In this document: piece by piece, positions 6,133 through 10,999 of the stretch
How the letters are laid out: the number at the start of each line of letters is the position of its first letter
How positions within the stretch are numbered: position 1 is the stretch's first letter
NCBI GenBank assembly: GCA_031273645.1
Contig: JAISRM010000157.1
Location: forward strand, 1-10,999
From: Endomicrobium sp.
GTDB taxonomy: Bacteria; Elusimicrobiota; Endomicrobiia; Endomicrobiales; Endomicrobiaceae
DNA length: 10,999 nucleotides
Direction: 5' to 3'
The notes under the pieces: model-generated
What the model was told of the DNA's origin: nothing
What the model saw: only the letters and a program-made list of their open reading frames with translations
Database searches by the model: none
Made by a program: the position numbers and the translations under genes

Positions 6133-8181
6133 ATGAGAAACAAAACGGGGATAATTACAATTGTGATTGCTGCGATCATAGCGGCTGTATTGCCTTTTGC
6201 AAACTCAAAGGAGCAGGATATGAACGAACTTACGGCAAGACAGCAAAGTATTGCGCTTATATCTTCCGATATTATCAAAGGAGATATTGACGGGCTCAAC
6301 GCCGCATTTATCGGCGGGCTGGATAATGGATTATCCGTAAACGAAATAAAAGAAATATTGGTGCAGATGTCGGCTTATGCAGGATTTCCGCGCAGTTTAA
6401 ACGGTATTACTGCTTTTCAAAATCTAATAGAAAAACGCAAGGCTGACGGTATTATAGATATGATCGGCAATCAGCCTGTCATTCTTCCTGCCGGAACAGA
6501 CCGAAATAAATACGGCGCAGACGTGCGGACAAAGCTTGTCGGCAATTCATCTAAGGGCGCGTATGCGGCATTTGTCCCCGAGATCGACGACTTCTTAAAA
6601 GAGCATTTATTTGCCGACATTTTCGGGCGGGGAGTATTGACCGATCAAGAGCGCGAACTTGCCACTATTGCCGCATTATCAAGCGTGGAGGGATTGGGTT
6701 TGCAGCTTCGAGGACATTTGAATATCGGATTGAATGTCGGGCTAAAACCCAAACAACTCCAAGATATAATCTCGCTTGTCGGGGTAAAAAGTTCGCGCGA
6801 AGTTTTGCAGGACGCGCTTGCAAATTCCGCCGCAGCGAAACCGGAAAAGACGAAAGCAGTATCAAAGAACAAAGAAAAAGTTCAATTTAAAAATCGGATC
6901 GGCATTGTCGTAGCCGGCGATTTGTATCTGCCTTCTAATATTGATAAATCTAAAAAATACGCTGCTATTGTCGTCGGGCATACTTTTACGGGCGTCAAGG
7001 AGCAAACGTCGGGGCTGCACGCGCAAAAACTTGCGGAACTTGGATTTGTAACGCTTGCTTTTGACGCTTCTTTCTGGGGCGAAAGCGGCGGACAGCCGCG
7101 TAATATAGAAGTTCCCGAAATTCGCGTGGAAGATTTTAGCGCGGCGGTAGATTTTCTTTCTAACCAGCCGTTTATTGATGCGGATAAAATCGGCGCGATT
7201 GGCATTTGCGGCGGCGGCGGATATTCAATTGCCGCCGCGGCGATTGATCATAGGATAAAAGCCGTTGCCACCGTCAGTATGTATGACCTTGGGCGCGCGC
7301 GCAGGCAAGGGCTTGGCGACACAATCCCTTACGAACAGCGGATGCAAACGCTTGAGCGTATTGGGCGCTTGCGCACAAATGAATTTGGCGGACAAGCGCG
7401 TACGGATACTTTTGGCGTTCCTGCAACGATTACTGCAAAGGATAGCCAAAACACCCGCGAGTTTTACGATTATTACAGAACGCCGCGGGCGCAGAGTCAA
7501 AATACGGACACATCATATTCTCTGACAAGCCAAGCGCCGATGATGAACTTTTTTCCGTTTTCGCAGATTGAAACTATTTCTCCGCGTCCGGCGCTGTTTA
7601 TAGCCGGAGAACGCGCGGTGTCAAAATATTTTAGCGATACGGCGTTTTCGCTGGCATCCGAGCCGAAAGAATTGTTTGTCGTGCAAAACGCTTCGCATGT
7701 GGATTTATACGACCGTCCGCAATATTTGAAAATCACTTTGCCAAAACTTGCCGATTTCTTTAACAAAAATCTGAACGGAAAAACGCCGCCGGCGAGCGCA
7801 AACAATGCAAAAATAAAAGTTATGCGCAAAGCGGATTTTGCAAAATCCAAAGGCGCGGCGGATAAGTTCAGCGGAGAAGTTGAAGTGGAATATATCGCCG
7901 GCTCGCCGGAAGCTTCAACCGGTCTTGTATCGTTTGACAAGGGCGCAAGAACTGCGTGGCACACACATCCGAAAGGGCAGCTGATTGTAATAGTTTCCGG
8001 CGTAGGACGCGTTCAGCAAGACGGCGGCGAGATAACGGAAGTTCGCGCGGGCGATGCCGTGTGGTTTCCTGCGGGAGTCAAGCATTGGCACGGCGCGGCG
8101 GAGAATTTCGCAATGTCGCATTATGCAATCACTTTTGTACGCGATGGCATTGCGGTAAATTGGATGGAGTTAGTACAATGA
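6133..8181 (+). CDS. Exported fusion: CMD-CMD, alpha/beta hydrolase, cupin
   Basis: This is a 682-residue multidomain protein. Residues 1-25 are a signal peptide or anchor. Residues of about 30-110 and 140-217 are two carboxymuconolactone-decarboxylase (CMD) domains. The second carries the RELATIAAL...LRGHLNIGLNVG motif, but neither has the CxxC of AhpD peroxidases. A charged linker (235-255) leads to an alpha/beta hydrolase (about 256-545): GHTFTG oxyanion region (282-287), elbow GICGGGG (357-363), possible acid E493 (IAGERA) and catalytic H522 (NASHVDLYD). The elbow offers Cys359, dienelactone-hydrolase style, and no Ser. Residues of about 560-682 are a cupin with H610, H612, Q616 and H651, the ligand set and spacing I recall for manganese-dependent hydroxynitrile lyases such as GtHNL. 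ATG 6133 follows a perfect AAAGGAGG. A second ATG with its own Shine-Dalgarno is at 6220. It is the first gene of an operon divergent from araC and overlaps the next gene by 4 bp. Substrate unknown. Confidence 0.9.
   Translation: MRNKTGIITIVIAAIIAAVLPFANSKEQDMNELTARQQSIALISSDIIKGDIDGLNAAFIGGLDNGLSVNEIKEILVQMSAYAGFPRSLNGITAFQNLIEKRKADGIIDMIGNQPVILPAGTDRNKYGADVRTKLVGNSSKGAYAAFVPEIDDFLKEHLFADIFGRGVLTDQERELATIAALSSVEGLGLQLRGHLNIGLNVGLKPKQLQDIISLVGVKSSREVLQDALANSAAAKPEKTKAVSKNKEKVQFKNRIGIVVAGDLYLPSNIDKSKKYAAIVVGHTFTGVKEQTSGLHAQKLAELGFVTLAFDASFWGESGGQPRNIEVPEIRVEDFSAAVDFLSNQPFIDADKIGAIGICGGGGYSIAAAAIDHRIKAVATVSMYDLGRARRQGLGDTIPYEQRMQTLERIGRLRTNEFGGQARTDTFGVPATITAKDSQNTREFYDYYRTPRAQSQNTDTSYSLTSQAPMMNFFPFSQIETISPRPALFIAGERAVSKYFSDTAFSLASEPKELFVVQNASHVDLYDRPQYLKITLPKLADFFNKNLNGKTPPASANNAKIKVMRKADFAKSKGAADKFSGEVEVEYIAGSPEASTGLVSFDKGARTAWHTHPKGQLIVIVSGVGRVQQDGGEITEVRAGDAVWFPAGVKHWHGAAENFAMSHYAITFVRDGIAVNWMELVQ
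6207..6222 (+). promoter_or_regulatory. Internal ribosome binding site and second in-frame start
   Basis: AAAGGAG (6207-6213), then a 6-nt spacer and ATG (6220-6222), lie in frame inside the fusion gene, right after the signal peptide. Starting here gives a protein beginning MNELTARQQ, the usual start of stand-alone CMD proteins, and without an export signal. This could be the real start, an additional one, or a relic from before the signal peptide was added. Confidence 0.45.
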
Positions 8182-9254
8182 AAACAATAATAATAATCGG
8201 CGCGGCGGCAGTCGTTGCTGCAATTGCGTTTTATATAGGGAACAAAAATATGACGCTGCATATTAAGGAACAAGGCAGTTTTGCCGTCGGCGGAACTGTA
8301 ATTCAAAATCCCGGGATATTTGACAATTCCAAGTTTGAGGGCTGGACGCCAAGCGGCGTAGGGCAAACCTATCACGGCGACCACGCCGTCGTGTCTTATC
8401 AAATCCCCGACAAAGCAAGAAAATTGCCGATAATTTTCTTGCACGGATACGGACAATCGTCAAGATCGTTTGGAACAACTCCGGATGGACGCGACGGGTT
8501 TAACAATATTTTCCTTCGCCGTCGTTTTGGAGTTTATCTGATTGACCAACCGCGCAGAGGACAATCCGGAAGAGGAACTGTAGAGGCGACTATTAAGCCT
8601 ATAGCAGACGAGCAGACTTGGTTTGATATATGGCGCATGGGAACTTGGCCTGATTTTGCAGAAAATGTTCAATTTCCAAAGGACAAGGAAAGCATGAACC
8701 AGTTCTTTCGCCAAATGACCCCTAATATTGGTCCGATTGACGATGAAACAGTAATCAATAGTCTATCAGCTCTGTTTGACAGGATAGGAGAGGGCATTCT
8801 TATAACTCATTCGGCCGGCGGCAGTCTGGGTTGGAAAACAGCTATAAAAAACGACAAAATAAAAGCAATTGTCGCTTATGAACCCGGAGGATTTCCTTTC
8901 CCTGCAGACTCAGCGCCAGAACCTATTTCCGGATTGACGGGAACATTGACCCCTGAAACGGTATCAAATGAAGAGTTTGATAAATTGATGCAAATTCCAA
9001 TAGTAATATATTTTGGAGATTATATTCAGGATGAGCCTTCCGCAAATCTTGGTTCGGAAAATTGGCGCGTGCGATTGGCTATGGCGCGAAAGTTTGCAGA
9101 GGCCGCCAGCGCGCGGGGCGCGGATGTGGAACTTGTGGAACTCCCCAAGATAGGCATATACGGCAACACTCACTTTTTGTTTGCCGAACTAAATAATGTG
9201 CAGTTGGCAGACTTATTGTCAAAATGGCTTGCAGAAAAAGGCTTGGATAAATAG
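8178..9254 (+). CDS. Membrane-anchored or exported alpha/beta hydrolase
   Basis: The gene gives 358 residues. I chose ATG 8178 because it overlaps the upstream stop as ATGA, has TGGAG 8 nt before it (8165-8169), and starts a hydrophobic segment (residues 3-20). The open frame runs further upstream to 7956, but that part is Arg/Cys-rich shadow of the cupin domain. The fold is shown by LPIIFLHGYGQ (83-93, oxyanion hole), the strand VYLIDQPRRGQSGRG (119-133), the nucleophile elbow ITHSAGG (209-215, Ser212) and H332 (GNTHFLFAE). The acid is probably E235 in AYEPGG or D281 in YFGDYI. Family members are esterase-like hydrolases of unassigned substrate. Residues 1-20 are an uncleaved anchor or signal peptide, so it works on the same side of the membrane as the upstream fusion. 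Translational coupling implies a shared pathway. The region after the stop has no strong terminator. Confidence 0.9.
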   Translation: MKTIIIIGAAAVVAAIAFYIGNKNMTLHIKEQGSFAVGGTVIQNPGIFDNSKFEGWTPSGVGQTYHGDHAVVSYQIPDKARKLPIIFLHGYGQSSRSFGTTPDGRDGFNNIFLRRRFGVYLIDQPRRGQSGRGTVEATIKPIADEQTWFDIWRMGTWPDFAENVQFPKDKESMNQFFRQMTPNIGPIDDETVINSLSALFDRIGEGILITHSAGGSLGWKTAIKNDKIKAIVAYEPGGFPFPADSAPEPISGLTGTLTPETVSNEEFDKLMQIPIVIYFGDYIQDEPSANLGSENWRVRLAMARKFAEAASARGADVELVELPKIGIYGNTHFLFAELNNVQLADLLSKWLAEKGLDK

Positions 9255-9340
9255 CTAAGCAAGGATACGGCAGTATTGACCGCATTTTATTAAAAAAACT
9301 TTTTGTATAACAAATTCAAACGAGCCTCGCAACATTATTA

Positions 9341-9369
9341 TTGACAAAACAAAAACATAAACCTATAAT
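9341..9369 (+). promoter_or_regulatory. Perfect-consensus sigma70 promoter for metY
   Basis: TTGACA (9341-9346), a 17-bp spacer and TATAAT (9364-9369) match the sigma70 consensus at every position. Transcription should start near 9376. So strong a core promoter suggests control acts later, in the 280-nt leader, or by a repressor. Confidence 0.88.
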
Positions 9370-9375
9370 ACGCAT

Positions 9376-9468
9376 ATGTTAAACATAAGAAACAACATCA
9401 TTCTAAAAACATATCTTCAGCATTCGTTGGCTTCAAAAGCCGTTTCTACAGAACGAATGCGTTCTTAA
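9376..9468 (+). CDS. Possible 30-residue leader ORF
   Basis: ATG 9376-9378 lies at the predicted transcription start, and the frame runs 30 codons to TAA (9466-9468): it begins MLNIRNNIIL and ends STERMRS. It has no ribosome binding site and would be leaderless. It spans the alternative helices at 9420-9465, the arrangement of an attenuation leader, but it is not rich in Met or Cys codons. It may be chance. Confidence 0.2.
   Translation: MLNIRNNIILKTYLQHSLASKAVSTERMRS
9420..9465 (+). promoter_or_regulatory. Mutually exclusive RNA helices in the metY leader
   Basis: GCATTCGTT (9420-9428) pairs perfectly with AACGAATGC (9452-9460), enclosing a GGCT/AGCC hairpin (9429-9441). Alternatively AGAACG (9450-9455) pairs with CGTTCT (9460-9465) across AATG. 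The two pairings share 9452-9460 and cannot coexist, as in a switch or attenuator. It does not match a SAM riboswitch consensus I know. Confidence 0.35.
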
Positions 9469-9512
9469 TTTGCGGCGTACGCCGCTCTTAAAAAATCAAA
9501 AATCACAGGCTG

Positions 9513-9618
9513 GGTTCCCGTAAAAGCGGGCTTCCCTCAAAAATAGAAGGTTCCCTGCGGCAGTTTTTTTGTCGGGAATGTTCCTGCAACAATAGCAGGC
9601 TTCCTGCAAAAATATAAG
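9513..9618 (+). repeat. TTCC hairpin repeats in the metY leader
   Basis: Two imperfect direct repeats (about 9513-9549 and 9579-9618) share a pattern: TTCC, hairpin, CTTCC, CAAAAATA. The hairpins differ but both pair (CCCG/CGGG; CCTGC/GCAGG). A shorter third unit between them (about 9549-9578) also starts GGTTCCC and holds a T7 run. They may be a local repeat family or parts of a regulatory leader. Confidence 0.5.
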
Positions 9619-9620
9619 AA

Positions 9621-9633
9621 AGCGCAAGGCGCT
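9621..9633 (+). promoter_or_regulatory. Triloop hairpin upstream of metY ribosome binding site
   Basis: AGCGC pairs with GCGCT around an AAG loop, ending 11 nt before the AAGGAG Shine-Dalgarno (9645-9650). It has the same perfect-stem, 3-nt-loop form as the hairpins at 4503-4517, 4637-4649 and 4660-4674. A role in translation is possible but not shown. Confidence 0.3.
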
Positions 9634-9657
9634 CATAAAAACACAAGGAGAAATAAC

Positions 9658-10944
9658 ATGTCAAAAATAGATTCTAAATTAAAAGCGGAAAGTTTGTTGG
9701 TTCAGGGCGGTCAGGAAGCAGATCCTACGACTGGTTCGGTGGCCGTTCCGATTTATCAGACTACGTCTTACAAGTTTAACGACGCAAAACATGCCGCCGA
9801 CCTTTTTGGCTTAAGGGCTTTCGGCAATATTTACACAAGGCTTATGAACCCCACGACAGATATTTTGGAAAAAAGAATAGCTTTAGTTGACGGAGGAGCC
9901 GCAGCTTTGGCTTTTTCGTCGGGAGCCGCAGCTATAAACAACTCTATACTAAACCTTGCCAATTCCGGAGACGAAATAGTTTCCGCCGACAATCTTTACG
10001 GAGGCACATATTCTCTTTTTGCAAACACGTTTCCCAAATTCGGAATAAAAGTAAACTTCGTAGATTCAAAAGATTTGGACGCTTTTAAAAAAGCCATAAC
10101 GCCTAAAACAAAAGCGATCTACGCCGAATCGATAGGAAATCCGAAACTCGACGTGGCAGATGTGGAATATCTGGCAAAAATAGCCCACGAGCACGGGCTT
10201 CCTCTTATAATAGACAATACGCTTTCGCCTTTTATTTTTAAGCCTCTTGCCCACGGAGCAGACATCGTAGTTTATTCCGGCACGAAATATATAGGCGGAC
10301 ACGGCACTACGCTTGGCGGCATAATAGTTGACGGCGGAAAATTTGATTGGGCAGCCGGAAAACATCCGGCCGTTTCAGAGCCTGATCCGGCTTATCACGG
10401 TTTAAAATTTACGGAAGCTTTCGGAAATCTCGCCTATATTCTTAAAGCAAGAACCGGACTTCTCAGAGATACCGGCCCGACAATTTCGCCTTTCAACGCT
10501 TTTCTTTTGATTCAGGGACTGGAATCTTTGCACGTAAGAATTGAAAGACATACCGACAACGCTTTAAAAGTTGCAAAATTTCTTGAAAGTCATCCTCTTG
10601 TTTCATGGGTAAATTATCCGGGTCTTGAGTCAAGCCCCGAATACGCCAAGACAAAAAAATATCTTAATTCAAGAGGCGGCGGAATAATAGGTTTTGGAAT
10701 AAAGGGCGGCAAAGAAGCGGGCAAAAAGTTCATAGAATCCGTCGAGCTTGCCGTTCATCTTGCAAATGTCGGCGATGCAAAAACGCTTGTGATTCATCCG
10801 GCCACCACTACGCACAGCCAGCTTGACGACAAAGAACTTCTTGCAACGGGAGTAACGCCGGATTACGTAAGATTGTCCATAGGCATAGAAAACGTCGATG
10901 ACATTATAGCCGATATCGATCAGGCGTTAAATAAGACTAAGTAA
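9658..10944 (+). CDS. metY: O-acetylhomoserine sulfhydrylase (PLP enzyme)
   Basis: This 428-residue cytoplasmic enzyme joins O-acetylhomoserine with sulfide (or methanethiol) to give homocysteine (or methionine), using pyridoxal phosphate. It belongs to the Cys/Met-metabolism fold-type I family. Visible signatures are PIYQTTSYKF (31-40), YTRLMNPTTDILEKRIA (59-75) with the Tyr/Arg that contact PLP phosphate across the dimer, SSGAAAINN (87-95), the PLP-ring Asp186 in IIDNTLSP, and Lys210 in YSGTKYIGGHGTTLGG as the Schiff-base lysine. The C-terminal block has LVIHPATTTHSQL and the substrate-binding VRLSIGIEN. About 430 residues and the GHGT signature favour MetY over shorter cystathionine gamma-synthase or lyase. 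The start has AAGGAG 7 nt upstream. The gene has its own consensus promoter and long leader, and no sulfur-metabolism neighbour is visible. The last 55 bp of the window, after the stop, show no terminator or gene. Confidence 0.94.
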   Translation: MSKIDSKLKAESLLVQGGQEADPTTGSVAVPIYQTTSYKFNDAKHAADLFGLRAFGNIYTRLMNPTTDILEKRIALVDGGAAALAFSSGAAAINNSILNLANSGDEIVSADNLYGGTYSLFANTFPKFGIKVNFVDSKDLDAFKKAITPKTKAIYAESIGNPKLDVADVEYLAKIAHEHGLPLIIDNTLSPFIFKPLAHGADIVVYSGTKYIGGHGTTLGGIIVDGGKFDWAAGKHPAVSEPDPAYHGLKFTEAFGNLAYILKARTGLLRDTGPTISPFNAFLLIQGLESLHVRIERHTDNALKVAKFLESHPLVSWVNYPGLESSPEYAKTKKYLNSRGGGIIGFGIKGGKEAGKKFIESVELAVHLANVGDAKTLVIHPATTTHSQLDDKELLATGVTPDYVRLSIGIENVDDIIADIDQALNKTK

Positions 10945-10999
10945 GACGCTGCAATAGTCAAATAAAACAAACGGGTAAAACAAAAACGACGGCGGATAT

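Larger units (their letters stand above)
9255..9657. other. Intergenic region with metY promoter and long leader
   Basis: These 403 bp contain no full-size gene. Positions 9255-9340 are AT-rich with no clear terminator for the operon. A consensus promoter lies at 9341-9369. The remaining 280 nt form a structured leader with alternative helices (9420-9465), a 14-bp palindrome GCGGCGTACGCCGC (9472-9485), TTCC-type hairpin repeats (9513-9618), a T7 run (9564-9570) and a small hairpin (9621-9633) just before the Shine-Dalgarno. Confidence 0.7.

Noticed and set aside
6640..6790. AhpD-type alkylhydroperoxidase activity for the CMD domains
   Set aside because: The CxxC redox motif is absent; the corresponding stretch has no Cys.
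7497..7964. 155-codon open frame on the minus strand
   Set aside because: It lies antisense within the well-supported fusion gene, with no recognisable domain or ribosome binding site. It is a shadow of biased codon use.
7956..8177. Upstream extension of the second hydrolase gene to an ATG at 7956
   Set aside because: The extra 74 residues are Arg/Cys-rich and lie entirely in another frame of the cupin domain. ATG 8178 has a good Shine-Dalgarno, a stop-start overlap and a hydrophobic N-terminus.
9376..9657. SAM riboswitch (SAM-I or SAM-II) upstream of metY
   Set aside because: I could not find their conserved core sequences. The leader has other helices, so no class was assigned.
1..10999. 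tRNA or rRNA genes
   Set aside because: No cloverleaf with a GTTCRANNC-type arm and no rRNA-like conserved stretch was seen on either strand.

Overview
This AT-rich window (roughly 40% GC by eye) looks like a chromosomal segment from a host-associated or anaerobic bacterium. The clearest lineage hint is the very large exported protein at 361-4416. Its N-terminal layout resembles, from memory, the giant secreted proteins of Elusimicrobiota and Omnitrophota, and the density of short hairpin repeats would fit an Endomicrobium-like genome. This assignment is an inference and could not be checked here.

Layout. Positions 1-230 hold the last 75 residues of an IS4-superfamily transposase, so an insertion sequence lies immediately to the left. 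A GAAA-tetraloop terminator (about 314-337) separates it from a 1351-residue exported protein of unknown function. The 650 bp after that gene (4417-5069) are a dump of small hairpin repeats in both orientations, with back-to-back terminator-like hairpins serving the converging genes.

The central module is an AraC-family regulator (5070-5972, minus) divergent from a two-gene operon. The first operon gene (6133-8181) is an unusual single-chain fusion: signal peptide, two carboxymuconolactone-decarboxylase (CMD) domains, an alpha/beta hydrolase, and a cupin with the metal ligands of manganese-dependent hydroxynitrile lyases. The second (8178-9254), overlapping it by ATGA, is a membrane-anchored or exported alpha/beta hydrolase with a classical GHSxGG-like elbow. 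The 160-bp divergent intergenic region carries an extended -10 promoter, a likely minus-strand promoter and a 9-bp inverted repeat that is a candidate AraC operator. The module looks like a regulated pathway for turning over a small organic substrate (ester, lactone or cyanohydrin-like) outside the cytoplasmic membrane. The substrate is not evident.

The right end is a separately transcribed metY (O-acetylhomoserine sulfhydrylase, 9658-10944). It has a perfect-consensus sigma70 promoter at 9341-9369 and a leader of about 280 nt containing mutually exclusive helices, hairpin repeats and a possible 30-codon leader ORF. It does not match a SAM riboswitch I recognise.

The points most worth checking are the four-domain fusion with a possible second internal start, the metY leader, the degenerate Tiki/ChaN-like giant protein, and the repeat family whose stems change in compensating fashion.
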